A stretch of DNA of 50,449 nt from Porphyrobacter sp. AAP82 (GTDB lineage: Bacteria > Pseudomonadota > Alphaproteobacteria > Sphingomonadales > Sphingomonadaceae), in the NCBI RefSeq assembly GCF_000331285.1, contig NZ_ANFX01000033.1, positions 1 to 50,449 on the forward strand, in the 5' to 3' direction. A program made the translations under genes and the position numbers. The notes beneath the pieces are model-generated. The model saw only the letters and a program-made list of their open reading frames with translations. It was not told where the DNA came from and ran no database searches. Shown one piece after another: positions 1 through 9,891 of this stretch (position 1 is the first letter of the stretch; every line of letters begins with the position of its first letter).

Positions 1-41
1 AAAAAAGTGGTGACGCCCGCCGCGAAGCGGGAAGCTGCCGC
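1..41 (-). terminator. Weak terminator-like hairpin at window edge
   Basis: On the minus strand a 5-bp stem (CCCGC/GCGGG, positions 16-31, six-base loop) is followed, after a short spacer, by six T at the window end. It lies just downstream of the stop of the truncated peptidase gene. The T-run is about nine bases from the stem, which is poor for an intrinsic terminator, so this is tentative. The same bases can also be read as open coding sequence running off the window. Confidence 0.2.
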
Positions 42-1065
<1,024 letters not shown>

Positions 1066-1085
1066 CTATCCGGAGACCACGCCCC

Positions 1086-2198
1086 ATGAAAACCCGCGCC
1101 GCCGTTGCCTTTGCCGCCAAGCAGCCGCTCGAAATCGTCGAGCTCGATCTCGAGGGGCCCAAAGCCGGCGAAGTGCTGGTCGAGATCATGGCGACCGGCA
1201 TCTGCCACACCGATGCCTATACCCTGGACGGGTTCGACAGCGAGGGCATCTTTCCGAGCGTTCTGGGCCATGAAGGCGCCGGCATCGTGCGCGAGGTCGG
1301 CGCGGGCGTCACCAGCGTGAAGCCGGGCGATCACGTGATCCCGCTCTACACCCCCGAATGCCGCCAGTGTAAGTCGTGCCTCAGCGGCAAGACCAACCTG
1401 TGCACCGCGATCCGCGCCACCCAGGGCAAGGGCCTGATGCCCGACGGCACCACGCGCTTCAGCTACAAGGGGCAGCCGATCTACCACTACATGGGCTGCT
1501 CGACCTTCTCGAACTTCACGGTGCTGCCCGAGATTGCCGTCGCCAAGATCCGCGAGGACGCACCGTTCCAGAGCGCCTGCTACATCGGCTGCGGGGTCAC
1601 CACCGGGGTCGGCGCGGTGACCAACACCGCCAAGGTGCAGGTCGGCGACAATGTCGTGGTGTTCGGCCTCGGAGGCATCGGTTTGAACGTCATCCAGGGC
1701 GCGCGGCTGGCCGGGGCGAACCTGATCGTGGGCGTCGACATCAACCCGGCGCGCGAGGAATGGGGCAAGCGCTTCGGCATGACCCACTTCCTCAATTCCA
1801 AGGGCATGAGCCGCGAGGAGATCGTCGCCAGGATCGTCGAGCTGACCGACGGCGGGGCGGATTACACCTTCGATGCCACCGGCAACACCGAAGTGATGCG
1901 CACCGCATTGGAAGCCTGCCACCGCGGCTGGGGCACCAGCATCATCATCGGGGTCGCCGAAGCGGGCAAGGAAATCGCCACCCGCCCGTTCCAGCTGGTC
2001 ACGGGGCGCAACTGGCGCGGCACGGCGTTCGGCGGGGCCAAGGGCCGCACCGACGTGCCCAAGATCGTCGACATGTACATGACCGGCAAGATCGCAATCG
2101 ACCCGATGATCACCCACGTCATGGGCCTCGAAGAGATCAACACCGCCTTCGATCTGATGCACGAAGGCAAGTCGATCCGCAGCGTCGTGGTGTTCTGA
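1086..2198 (+). CDS. frmA: S-(hydroxymethyl)glutathione dehydrogenase / class III alcohol dehydrogenase
   Basis: A 370-residue cytosolic zinc enzyme that oxidises S-hydroxymethylglutathione, the adduct of formaldehyde and glutathione, with NAD, and also acts in S-nitrosoglutathione reduction. The catalytic zinc region ([14 protein letters not shown]), the structural-zinc cysteine cluster ([17 protein letters not shown]) and the Rossmann motif GLGGIGL are all present, and the length is normal for class III ADH. GGAGA lies about ten bases before the ATG. It follows the DUF5522 gene closely. No FrmR-type regulator or S-formylglutathione hydrolase is adjacent. The 143 bases after it hold no recognised element. 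Confidence 0.95.
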   Translation: MKTRAAVAFAAKQPLEIVELDLEGPKAGEVLVEIMATGICHTDAYTLDGFDSEGIFPSVLGHEGAGIVREVGAGVTSVKPGDHVIPLYTPECRQCKSCLSGKTNLCTAIRATQGKGLMPDGTTRFSYKGQPIYHYMGCSTFSNFTVLPEIAVAKIREDAPFQSACYIGCGVTTGVGAVTNTAKVQVGDNVVVFGLGGIGLNVIQGARLAGANLIVGVDINPAREEWGKRFGMTHFLNSKGMSREEIVARIVELTDGGADYTFDATGNTEVMRTALEACHRGWGTSIIIGVAEAGKEIATRPFQLVTGRNWRGTAFGGAKGRTDVPKIVDMYMTGKIAIDPMITHVMGLEEINTAFDLMHEGKSIRSVVVF

Positions 2199-2341
2199 CA
2201 AAGCCGCTTCCCTTTGCCTTCAACCTTCTGAATATTTGAAGAAATCACGTTTCTTGCGGTGAATGGGGCGGTTGGTTAACCCGGTGGTTACGCGCACGGC
2301 GTAAGGCGGGTTCTGGCGCTCCGCGACAGGCAGGCAACGAG

Positions 2342-3430
2342 ATGTACGAAACCAGGATTGCAGCCGGCCACCTGACGGTCGCGGCAAGGACGGGCGCCGC
2401 GCCCGCGCTTGACGTGCTGGCCCGGCGCAATCTGGCAGGTCACGGTTTCCTGCGCAGCGCATGGTTTGCCGAGGGCGCCGTGACCGGCCTGCGCACGCTG
2501 GTGGTCGAAGACGCAGCCGGCACGCCGCTCGCCGCGATCCCGACAGCGCCCTTCGGCCCCGCGATTGCAGGCCTGCGCAAGGTGCCGGGCAGCTACTGGC
2601 CGCTGCGCGCTGCGCTGGTCGCGCCCGAATGCACCAGCTTCGAACTCGCCCAGGCGCTCGGCGATCCGGCCGCTGCCGCCAGCCTTGGCGCGGTGTGGCG
2701 CTTGGGCCCCGCCCGCGCCGATGATCCCGCCACCTTGCGCCTTGTCGAGGCCGCACAGGCCGCGCGCTGGAGCATTCTTTCGCGCCCTGCGGGGACCGGC
2801 TGGGTGATCGACCTTAATGCCGCGCGCAGGCAGGGCGGCTGGCCGCGCGGATCGACCGCGGCGCGCCTCGCCCGCATCGAGCGCCGCCTTGCCAGCCATG
2901 GCCGCGTCGCATGGCGGGTCGTGCGCGGTGCCGACTGGGATGACGGCGTGCTCGAAACCCTCGCCGACATCGAGGCCGCCAGCTGGATCGCGGCGAAGAC
3001 CGATGCCAGCGGCGCGAAGTTCATGACCTCCCACCGCCGCGCCGCCTGGCGCGCGGTGCTCGCCGATCCGGTGCTGGCCGGGATGCTGAGCGCCACGATC
3101 CTCACCGTCGCCGGCCGCGCGGCCGCGTTCAGCTTCGATCTCGACGACGGGCCGGTGCGCTACGGCATCGCCGGCAGTTTCCGCAGCGATTTCGCGAGGA
3201 GCGAGGTCGGCAAGCTCGCCAACCACCGCGCGGTTACCGACGCGCTGGAGGCAGGGCAATCGCGCGTCGATCTGGGTGCGGGCGACAGCGGCTACAAGCG
3301 CGCGATGGGGGCCGAGGCGGGCTATGAGCTCGCCGACCTGCTGTTCGTCCGAAACGCCGCCCCCGCCCGCCTGCTGGCACGGGTCTGGGGCGCGCCGCTC
3401 GCACCGCCGCAAAGCCGTGCCCATGGGTGA
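2342..3430 (+). CDS. GNAT/FemAB-like acyltransferase (BioF2-like domain)
   Basis: A 362-residue protein resembling the FemAB/BioF2-like GNAT superfamily used in cell-envelope and exopolysaccharide biosynthesis. The C-terminal half carries the typical segment (SFDLDDGPVRYGIAGSF followed by a tail with DLGAGDSGYKRAMG) seen in such acyltransferases. No signal peptide or membrane segment is visible. It overlaps the following flippase gene by eight bases, which argues for translational coupling and a shared role in building or exporting a surface polysaccharide. The acyl donor and acceptor cannot be read from the sequence. Confidence 0.75.
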   Translation: MYETRIAAGHLTVAARTGAAPALDVLARRNLAGHGFLRSAWFAEGAVTGLRTLVVEDAAGTPLAAIPTAPFGPAIAGLRKVPGSYWPLRAALVAPECTSFELAQALGDPAAAASLGAVWRLGPARADDPATLRLVEAAQAARWSILSRPAGTGWVIDLNAARRQGGWPRGSTAARLARIERRLASHGRVAWRVVRGADWDDGVLETLADIEAASWIAAKTDASGAKFMTSHRRAAWRAVLADPVLAGMLSATILTVAGRAAAFSFDLDDGPVRYGIAGSFRSDFARSEVGKLANHRAVTDALEAGQSRVDLGAGDSGYKRAMGAEAGYELADLLFVRNAAPARLLARVWGAPLAPPQSRAHG

Positions 3431-4910
3431 GCGCCGTGCCCCCTCCCTCGCCGCGCAGGTGCGCAGCGCGGTGATCTGGCGCTCGGGCAGCCAGATCGGG
3501 ACGCAGATCGTGTCCTGGGCCTCGACCCTCGTTGTCATCCGCCTGCTTGCCCCGCAGGACTATGGCCTGTTCGCCATGGCGCAGGTCATGCTGGTGCTGC
3601 TCAACACCATGAACGGCTATGGCCTCGCCTCGGCGCTGATCCGCGAGGAGGAGGTCACCGAGGAACGCCTGCGCCAGACGCTGGGCATGCTGATGCTCTT
3701 GAACGGCGGCCTCGCGCTGGTGCAGTTCCTCGCCGCGCCGCTGGTTGCCTTGTGGTTCGAACAGCCGCTGGTCGCGAACCTTTTGCGGGTGCAGTCGCTG
3801 CTCTATCTCGCGATCCCCTTCACCGCGCTGCCGCACGCGATCATGTCGCGGAGGATGGATTTCCGCCGCCCGGCACAGGTGCGCCTCGTTGCCGCGATCG
3901 CGGGCGCGGCGACCGCGCTGACCGGCGCGCTGTCGGGCTGGGGGGTGTGGACGCTGGTGAGCGCCCCGCTGGTGATGATCGTCACCGAGGCGATCGGCAT
4001 GACCCGCGCCGCGCGCGCGCCGATCCGCCCCTCGTTCCGCTTTGCCGGCGCGGGCCATATCGCCGGCTTCGGCGGGGTGATGACCGCGACGCAGCTGTTC
4101 TGGTTCGTCCAGAGCCAGGCCGACGTGATGATCGCCGGGCGCGTGCTCGATCCGCACTCCCTGGGCGTCTACAGCACCGGGCTGTTCCTCGCGCAGCTGC
4201 TCGCCGCCAAGTTCGTGCCGCCGATCAACGAGGTCGCCTACGCCGCCTATGCCCGCCAGCCCGAATTGGGCGCGACCGCGCTGCTGGCGACGATCCGTCT
4301 CGTCATGCTGGTAGCGCTCCCGGCCTATGCGGGGCTTGCGGTGGTCTCCCCCGTGCTGGTGCCGGTGCTGCTGGGCCGGCAATGGCTCGAGATCGTGCCG
4401 CTGCTGCCGATCCTTGCGGGCGCGATGGCGATGATGACGCTCCAGATCCTGTTCGCGCCCGCCACCAACGCGCGCGGCGTGCCGCTCGCGGCGCTGCGCA
4501 TCACGATGATCGGCAGCGTGGTGATGCCGGTCGCCTACTACATCGGTTCCCATTGGGGAGTGATGGGCTTTGCATGGGGCTGGGTCGGCGGGATGGCGGT
4601 GCTGACCACGGCCACGGTGACGCTTTCGGGCCCGATCATCGGGCTGCGCGCCGATGGCCTGCTGCGCGCGCTGCTCCCGCCGCTGGCCGCGTCGCTGGCG
4701 ATGGCGGGCGGGGTGTGGCTGGGCTTGCGCAGCCTGCCCGCCATGGCCGACTGGCTGGCACTCGGGATCGCGGTGCCGATCGGCGTCGCGCTCTATCTGG
4801 GCGCGCTCAACATCATCGCGCCCGAGCGCCTCGCCGAAGCGCTGAAATTCGCCCGCAACCGCAGCGGGAGCGAGCCCGCGCCCGCGCCCGCGCCCGCACC
4901 CGCCGAGTGA
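3423..4910 (+). CDS. Oligosaccharide flippase / polysaccharide biosynthesis transporter (MOP superfamily)
   Basis: A 495-residue multi-pass inner-membrane protein with a Wzx/polysaccharide-synthesis arrangement of about 12-14 hydrophobic segments. The N-terminus (SGSQIGTQIVSWASTLVVIRLLAP) matches the family signature, including the RLLAPQDYGLFAMAQ region. It probably flips a lipid-linked sugar across the inner membrane. The ATG at 3423 sits inside the end of the upstream acyltransferase gene. The C-terminus is a short PAPAPAPAPAE tail with repetitive GC-rich coding. No glycosyltransferases lie nearby, so the substrate is unknown. Confidence 0.85.
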   Translation: MGERRAPSLAAQVRSAVIWRSGSQIGTQIVSWASTLVVIRLLAPQDYGLFAMAQVMLVLLNTMNGYGLASALIREEEVTEERLRQTLGMLMLLNGGLALVQFLAAPLVALWFEQPLVANLLRVQSLLYLAIPFTALPHAIMSRRMDFRRPAQVRLVAAIAGAATALTGALSGWGVWTLVSAPLVMIVTEAIGMTRAARAPIRPSFRFAGAGHIAGFGGVMTATQLFWFVQSQADVMIAGRVLDPHSLGVYSTGLFLAQLLAAKFVPPINEVAYAAYARQPELGATALLATIRLVMLVALPAYAGLAVVSPVLVPVLLGRQWLEIVPLLPILAGAMAMMTLQILFAPATNARGVPLAALRITMIGSVVMPVAYYIGSHWGVMGFAWGWVGGMAVLTTATVTLSGPIIGLRADGLLRALLPPLAASLAMAGGVWLGLRSLPAMADWLALGIAVPIGVALYLGALNIIAPERLAEALKFARNRSGSEPAPAPAPAPAE

Positions 4911-4983
4911 GGCGAAGGTCGACATTGGCAAAAGCGTCCAATTGACTTGGGGGCGGCGATGCTCTTGGGCGGGAGGCATGACC

Positions 4984-5856
4984 ATGCCGCGACCCGCTCC
5001 GAAGACCCGCTACTACCCCGTCAATGGCATCGACCTTGCCGTCCACGAATGGACCTCCGAAGGTGGCGGCGCGCCGCTGGTCTTCGCCCATGCGACCGGC
5101 TTTCATGGCCGGGTGTGGGACGCGATTGCCGAGCGGTTTCCCGCGCATCCCGTCCACGCCATCGACCTGCGCGGCCACGGATTGTCGCGCGCGGCGCCGA
5201 TTGACGACTGGCGGTTGCTCTCCAGCGATGTATCTGAATTTCTTGACCAATCCGGCATAAGGGGCGCCGTCGGCATCGGCCATTCGATGGGGGCGCACAC
5301 GCTGCTCCAGGCTGCTGCCGATGCGCCGGGGCGCTTTGCACGGCTGGTGCTGTTCGACCCCGTGATCCTCGCCCCCGAATTCTATGCGCCGGCAGAGGCG
5401 CTCTATACCGCGGACAACCCCCACCCCGCGATCCGCCGCAAGCGCGACTTCGCGAGCGCCGAGGCGATGATCGAGCGCTTCGGCGCGCGGGACCCCTATG
5501 ATCTCTTCGATGCGAGGGTGTTCGTGGATTACTGCCGCCACGGCCTCGTCCCCGCCGCGGACGGAGAGGGCATGGAACTCGCCTGCGCGCCCGAGGTCGA
5601 AGCGAGCATCTATGCCTCGAGCCGCAGCAATCCCGGTATCCTTGATGCGGCCCGCAAGGTCGACATTCCGGTGCTGGTGGTGCGCGCGCAATACACCACA
5701 TTGAACGACTTCAAGAGCTCGCCGACCTGGCCCGAACTGGCGGCTATCCTGCCGCAGGGGACCGATCTCCACCGCCCCGACATGACCCACTTCCACCCCT
5801 TCCAGGACCCGGCCGATGCGGCGCGGATCATTGCGGAGTTTATCGGGCAGGCGTGA
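4984..5856 (+). CDS. Alpha/beta hydrolase
   Basis: A 290-residue alpha/beta-hydrolase fold protein. The nucleophile elbow is GHSMG, an oxyanion-type segment (FAHATGFHG) lies near the N-terminus, DLRGHG follows the third strand, and a C-terminal His (MTHFHPFQDP) fits the catalytic triad. There is no signal peptide, so it is cytoplasmic. The ATG at 4984 has GGGAGG seven bases upstream; ATGs at 4942 and 4978 are in frame but have no suitably spaced site. The substrate cannot be assigned. The stop lies 11 bases before the parS-like palindrome. Confidence 0.85.
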   Translation: MPRPAPKTRYYPVNGIDLAVHEWTSEGGGAPLVFAHATGFHGRVWDAIAERFPAHPVHAIDLRGHGLSRAAPIDDWRLLSSDVSEFLDQSGIRGAVGIGHSMGAHTLLQAAADAPGRFARLVLFDPVILAPEFYAPAEALYTADNPHPAIRRKRDFASAEAMIERFGARDPYDLFDARVFVDYCRHGLVPAADGEGMELACAPEVEASIYASSRSNPGILDAARKVDIPVLVVRAQYTTLNDFKSSPTWPELAAILPQGTDLHRPDMTHFHPFQDPADAARIIAEFIGQA

Positions 5857-5862
5857 TGTTCT

Positions 5863-5888
5863 GCAAATGTTCCACGTGAAACATTTGC
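5863..5888. promoter_or_regulatory. parS: parS-like ParB binding site
   Basis: Positions 5868-5883 read TGTTCCACGTGAAACA, an exact match to the widespread bacterial parS consensus TGTTNCACGTGAAACA bound by ParB/Spo0J. The palindrome extends outward with perfect arms (GCAAATGTT at 5863-5871 and AACATTTGC at 5880-5888). ParB-CTP loads at such sites and spreads to organise the origin region. parS sites usually lie within some tens to hundreds of kilobases of oriC. No parA, parB, dnaA or gid gene is in this window, so origin proximity is an inference. Confidence 0.85.
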
Positions 5889-5894
5889 ACCAGC

Positions 5895-5981
5895 CTAACC
5901 CGCAGCCTCCAGCACATCGCTGATATCCTTGCGGATTGCCTCCAGCTCCCGCGCGTCCGCCTGTAGGATTTGCGCGGCCAG
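5895..5981 (-). pseudogene. C-terminal remnant of an unidentified protein
   Basis: Reading the minus strand into the stop at 5895-5897 gives 28 residues (ending [10 protein letters not shown]) with a charged helical character and coding-like codon choice. No start codon precedes it; beyond 5981 the sequence becomes the truncated flagellin on the other strand. I infer it is the tail of a gene whose front was lost at the same junction. The parent family is not recognised. Confidence 0.35.
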
Positions 5982-6694
5982 CTGACGACGCTGCCGGCCT
6001 CGCGATCGTCAACTCGATGACCTCGCAGATCAAGGGCATGCAGCAGGGCATCCGCAACGCCAACGACGGCATCAGCCTCGCCCAGACGGCGGAAGGCGCG
6101 CTGAACGAAGTGACCAAAATGCTCCAGCGCATCCGCGAGCTGGCCGTGCAGGCCGGTTCGGACACCTACGCCGACACCGACCGCGACAACATCCAGGTCG
6201 AAGTCGACGAACTGACCGCACAGATCGGCCAGGTCGTCAGCAACACCGAGTTCAACGGCGTCCAGCTGTTCGACGGTTCGGTTGCCACCGTCACCGTGCT
6301 GGCCGGTGCCAATGATGCCGACACCGTCGACATCACGCTCGATGACCTCGCCACCGGCCTGACCTCGGGCGGCGGTGCGGCCGGTTCGTTCGACGTCACC
6401 GGCACCGACGGCACCGCGGCCCGCGCGGCGCTGGTCGACATCGACGCCGACGTCGAGTTCGTTTCGACCACCCGTGCGACGCTCGGTGCCAGCCAGAACC
6501 GGTTGCAGTCGGCGGTGAACAACCTCACCAACGTCTCGACCAACCTGACCGACGCGCGTTCGCGGATCCAGGACACCGACTACTCGGCTGAAACCACCGC
6601 GCTCGCCAAGGCCCAGATCCTCGGCCAGGCCTCGACCGCGATGCTCGCCCAGGCGAACCAGTCGCAGCAGAACGTGCTGTCGCTGCTGCGCTAA
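5981..6694 (+). pseudogene. Flagellin lacking its N-terminus
   Basis: 237 residues of flagellin, beginning at [16 protein letters not shown] and including the conserved [16 protein letters not shown] and [13 protein letters not shown] segments, a short variable centre, and an intact C-terminal D0/D1 region ending [12 protein letters not shown]. About 50 residues (the MxVINTN...LSTGxRINSA part), which form half of the D0/D1 coiled coil, are missing. No ribosome site precedes the remaining ATG at 6017. It should not polymerise. The 5' edge coincides with the minus-strand remnant, so the break falls within a few bases of 5981. A strong terminator follows. Confidence 0.85.
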
Positions 6695-6747
6695 TCGCAC
6701 CTCCCCCGCGCGCCGCCTGCTTTTCCCCTGAGGGGCGGCGCACGAGA

Positions 6748-6776
6748 GCCCGGAGCCGCATGGCTCCGGGCTTTTT
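6748..6776 (+). terminator. Rho-independent terminator after flagellin
   Basis: A perfect 10-bp stem (GCCCGGAGCC / GGCTCCGGGC) with a GCAT loop is followed immediately by TTTTT. It lies 54 bases after the flagellin stop, on the same strand. Confidence 0.9.
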
Positions 6777-6801
6777 CGTCGCTCAGGGCCTTGCGCACAT
6801 C

Positions 6802-6842
6802 GCAAATCATTCGCAGCGAATATTTGCAATGCGTTCTCATTA
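6802..6842 (+). promoter_or_regulatory. Fur-type operator upstream of siderophore receptor
   Basis: A near-perfect dyad at 6802-6827 (arms GCAAAT.ATTCGC and GCGAAT.ATTTGC) is followed by TTGCAATGCGTTCTCATTAG, the AT-rich pattern typically found in front of iron-regulated TonB receptors in sphingomonads. It ends 45 bases before the receptor ATG. Fur binding and iron repression are inferred from position, pattern and target gene. Confidence 0.6.
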
Positions 6843-6886
6843 GCAGTAGGGCCGGCAGCCAACAGACCCTGCCAAAGGCCCCCCCG

Positions 6887-8965
6887 ATGAAAAGAATGTT
6901 GCTCCTGTCCGTCGCCGTCTTCGCCGTCCCCGGCGTGGCGCACGCGTCGGAGGCCGAGAGCGTGGACGGCGGCACGATCATCGTCACCGGCAAGGCCGAC
7001 GGCTACCTCGCCAGCGATTCGGTGACCGCCACCAAGACCGATACGCCCCTGATCGACGTGCCGCAGACTGTCACCGTGGTCACCCGCGAGCAGCTTGACG
7101 ACCAGGCCTCGCGCAGCATCGCCGACGTGCTGCGCTACGTGCCGGGCACCACCATCGGGCAGGGCGAAGGCAACCGCGACCAGATCACCCTGCGCGGCCA
7201 GAACACCACCGCCGACTTCTTCCTCGATGGCGTGCGCGACGACGTCCAGTATTTCCGCAGCCTCTACAACATCGAACGGGTAGAGGTGCTCAAGGGGCCC
7301 TTCGCGCTGATCTTCGGCCGCGGCGGCAGCGGCGGGATCATCAACCGGGTGCAAAAGACACCCTCGGCCGGGGATCTGGCGTTCGGTGCCACCGGCAGCG
7401 TCAACACCTTCGGGTCCTGGGACATCTCCGCCGACATCAACGCGCCGCTTTCAGAAACGGCCGCCTTCCGGCTCAACGCCTATTACGAAAGCCTCGACAA
7501 CCACCGCGACGTCTTCGGGGGCGAGCGCTACGCGGTTAATCCCTATCTCGCGGTCGAGTTCGGCAGCGGCTGGCAGGCCGGGCTGTCCTATGAATATGTC
7601 AGCGACAAGCGCGTCACCGATCGCGGCGTGCCCTCGATTGCCACGGCCCCGGGGCAGCCCAACCGCCCGATCGCAGGCTACCGCGACACCTTTTTCGGCG
7701 CGCCGGACGTGAACCGCGCCGGCCTTGAAGCGCATATCGTCAAGGCGCGGCTCGACGGGGAGCTGGCCGAAAACCTGCAATGGTCGACCACGCTGCTCTA
7801 CGGCGATTACGACAAGTTCTACACCAACGTTTTCGCCAATGGCGCGGCAACGGGCCAGACCGGCACGGTGGTGCTATCGGACTATACCGATCCCACCGCC
7901 CGCCAGAACTTCATCGTCCAGTCCAATCTCGTGTGGGATGTCGATCTGGGCAATGTCACCAACAAGGTCCTGGTGGGCCTCGAGTATGCCGATCAGAATT
8001 CGACCAACCAGCGCCGCGACCTGATCCTTTCGCGCACCACGCTCGATCTGGCCAACATCGTCTATCCGACCGCAACGTCTGGTGCGCTGCTGCGCGATAC
8101 CCTGTCAGAAGTGAAGGTGTTCTCGGCCTATGCGCAGGACCAGATCGGCTTTGGCGAGCATGTCGATCTAGTCGTGGGCCTGCGTTACGATCGCTTCGAA
8201 ATCGACGGGACCGACCGGATCGGCACCCCGCGTCCCTTTGCCCGGACCGACGACAGGGTCTCCCCGCGCATCGGCGTGATCGTCAAGCCGCAGGACAACA
8301 TCTCGCTCTACACCAGCTACAGCCAGTCGTTCTTGCCGCGTTCGGGCGACCAGTTCCTGACCCTCAGCGCCGCCCAGGAAAACCTCGCACCGGAACGTTT
8401 CACCAATTACGAGATCGGCGCCAAGTGGGACATCCGCCCCGATCTCAACGCGACGCTGGCCGTGTTCCGGCTTGACCGGACCAACGCGACCACGCCCGAT
8501 CCCAACAATGTCGCAGCGACGATCAATATCGGCGCGACGCGCACCGAAGGGGTGGAGCTGGCGCTGACCGGGCGGATCACGCCCGATTGGCAGGTGAGCG
8601 CGGGCTATACCTATCAGGATGCGCGGCTGGACGGGAACGAAGCGGTGCGCCTTGCGCAGGTGCCCGAGCACCAGTTCGCGCTGTGGAACCGCTACCAGGC
8701 GACGCGCCGGATCGGGCTTGGCCTTGGCGTGATCCACCAGTCGAGCCAATTCGCCGCGATCCGCACCGCGCCGACCACCACGCGCCTTGCGGCCTTCACC
8801 CGGCTCGATGCGGCGGTGTTCTTCAAGGCCACCGACAGGCTCGAGTTCCAGCTCAACGTCGAGAACCTTCTGGACGAGCGCTATTTCTCGGACGCGCACA
8901 ACAACAACAACATCTCGACTGGCGCTCCGATCAACGCGCGCTTGACCGCAAGGGTGGCGTTCTAG
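6887..8965 (+). CDS. TonB-dependent siderophore receptor
   Basis: A 692-residue outer-membrane receptor. A signal peptide (MKRMLLLSVAVFAVPGVAHA) precedes a plug domain with the siderophore-receptor motif (DVPQTVTVVTREQLDDQ, then VLRYVPGTTIGQGEGNRDQITLRGQ), followed by a 22-strand type barrel that ends in the expected aromatic residue (ARVAF). It resembles FhuE/FpvA/Fiu-like ferric-siderophore receptors and lacks an N-terminal signalling (STN) extension. The ATG at 6887 is chosen over 6791 because it starts the signal peptide. The Fur-type dyad upstream points to iron control. The exact siderophore is not readable from sequence. It runs convergently toward motB. Confidence 0.9.
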   Translation: MKRMLLLSVAVFAVPGVAHASEAESVDGGTIIVTGKADGYLASDSVTATKTDTPLIDVPQTVTVVTREQLDDQASRSIADVLRYVPGTTIGQGEGNRDQITLRGQNTTADFFLDGVRDDVQYFRSLYNIERVEVLKGPFALIFGRGGSGGIINRVQKTPSAGDLAFGATGSVNTFGSWDISADINAPLSETAAFRLNAYYESLDNHRDVFGGERYAVNPYLAVEFGSGWQAGLSYEYVSDKRVTDRGVPSIATAPGQPNRPIAGYRDTFFGAPDVNRAGLEAHIVKARLDGELAENLQWSTTLLYGDYDKFYTNVFANGAATGQTGTVVLSDYTDPTARQNFIVQSNLVWDVDLGNVTNKVLVGLEYADQNSTNQRRDLILSRTTLDLANIVYPTATSGALLRDTLSEVKVFSAYAQDQIGFGEHVDLVVGLRYDRFEIDGTDRIGTPRPFARTDDRVSPRIGVIVKPQDNISLYTSYSQSFLPRSGDQFLTLSAAQENLAPERFTNYEIGAKWDIRPDLNATLAVFRLDRTNATTPDPNNVAATINIGATRTEGVELALTGRITPDWQVSAGYTYQDARLDGNEAVRLAQVPEHQFALWNRYQATRRIGLGLGVIHQSSQFAAIRTAPTTTRLAAFTRLDAAVFFKATDRLEFQLNVENLLDERYFSDAHNNNNISTGAPINARLTARVAF

Positions 8966-8978
8966 CGGCACAAAGGCG

Positions 8979-9890
8979 CTACTTGGCGCCCTTGTCCTTC
9001 ACGGCAGGCGGAGCCGGTCGCTGCGGCCCGCCCGAGGCCGCGCCGCGGCCCTCGAGCAGCAGCAGCGAGATGCGGCGGTTCCGCGGGTCGGCGGGGTCGT
9101 CGGTGACGAGCGGTTCGGTCTCGGCCACGCCCTCGATCCGCGCGAAGCGGTTCTGCGGCACACCGCCCAGCACCAGCGCCTGACGGGTCGCCTCGGCGCG
9201 GCCGGCGGAAAGCGACCAGTTGTTGGTCTTCACCCCGCCGCGCCACGGCAGCGAATCGGTGTGGCCGCGCACGATCAGCGGGGCCATCTCGTCCTTCAAG
9301 GTCTCGCTCATCACCGCGAGCAGCGCGCGCGCGGGCTTGGTGAGTATGGTCGTGCCCAGCTCGAACATCGAGAAGTTGGCGTCGTCCATCAGACCGATGC
9401 GGATGCCTTCGGGCGCGCGCATCACCCTGATCTGCCGCGCAAGCTGCCTCGTCTGGCGGCGCTGGGCGAGCTTCTTCTGGATCTTCTCCTGAATTTCCTG
9501 AAGTTTGCGCGCTTCCGAATCGCTGCCCTTGCCGGTCGAGGTCGGCCCGCCGGTGGCATCGCGCGGGATGGTGATGGTGCGCGATCCGGTCTGGCCCTGG
9601 CGGTTGGGGTAGTTGTCGGGATCGGTCAGCGAGGAACCGCCCAAGAGGCCGTTTGACCCGGCGCTTTCCTTGCGCAGCTTGACCAGCGTCGGGGTGAAAT
9701 AGTCGGCGATCCCCTTGCGTTGCTTTTCTTCCGTTGCGCCAAGCAGCCACAGCAGCAGGAAAAAGGCCATCATCGCGGTCACGAAGTCGGCATAGGCAAC
9801 CTTCCACGCGCCGCCGTGGTGACCGCCTTCGATGATGGTCACCTTCTTGACGATGATGGGTGCCGGAATGGCGCCGCCTGCGTCTGCCAT
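8979..9890 (-). CDS. motB: Flagellar motor stator protein MotB
   Basis: A 303-residue stator subunit: one N-terminal membrane helix preceded by WKVAYADFVTAMMAFFLLLW, with the proton-carrying Asp in YADFVTAM, a plug/linker region rich in Gln and Lys, and an OmpA-like peptidoglycan-binding domain (VRGHTDSLPWRGG, LSAGRAEATRQ). It anchors the proton channel to peptidoglycan. One base separates its ATG from the motA stop, so the two are translationally coupled. It is intact even though the flagellin, flgL and fliA genes around it are truncated. Confidence 0.93.
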   Translation of the reverse strand: MADAGGAIPAPIIVKKVTIIEGGHHGGAWKVAYADFVTAMMAFFLLLWLLGATEEKQRKGIADYFTPTLVKLRKESAGSNGLLGGSSLTDPDNYPNRQGQTGSRTITIPRDATGGPTSTGKGSDSEARKLQEIQEKIQKKLAQRRQTRQLARQIRVMRAPEGIRIGLMDDANFSMFELGTTILTKPARALLAVMSETLKDEMAPLIVRGHTDSLPWRGGVKTNNWSLSAGRAEATRQALVLGGVPQNRFARIEGVAETEPLVTDDPADPRNRRISLLLLEGRGAASGGPQRPAPPAVKDKGAK

Positions 9891-9891
9891 C

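Noticed and set aside
3234..4985. A 583-codon open frame opposite the flippase gene
   Set aside because: The translation is dominated by Arg/Gln/His repeats, typical of the antisense of a hydrophobic GC-rich gene; the plus frame has membrane segments.
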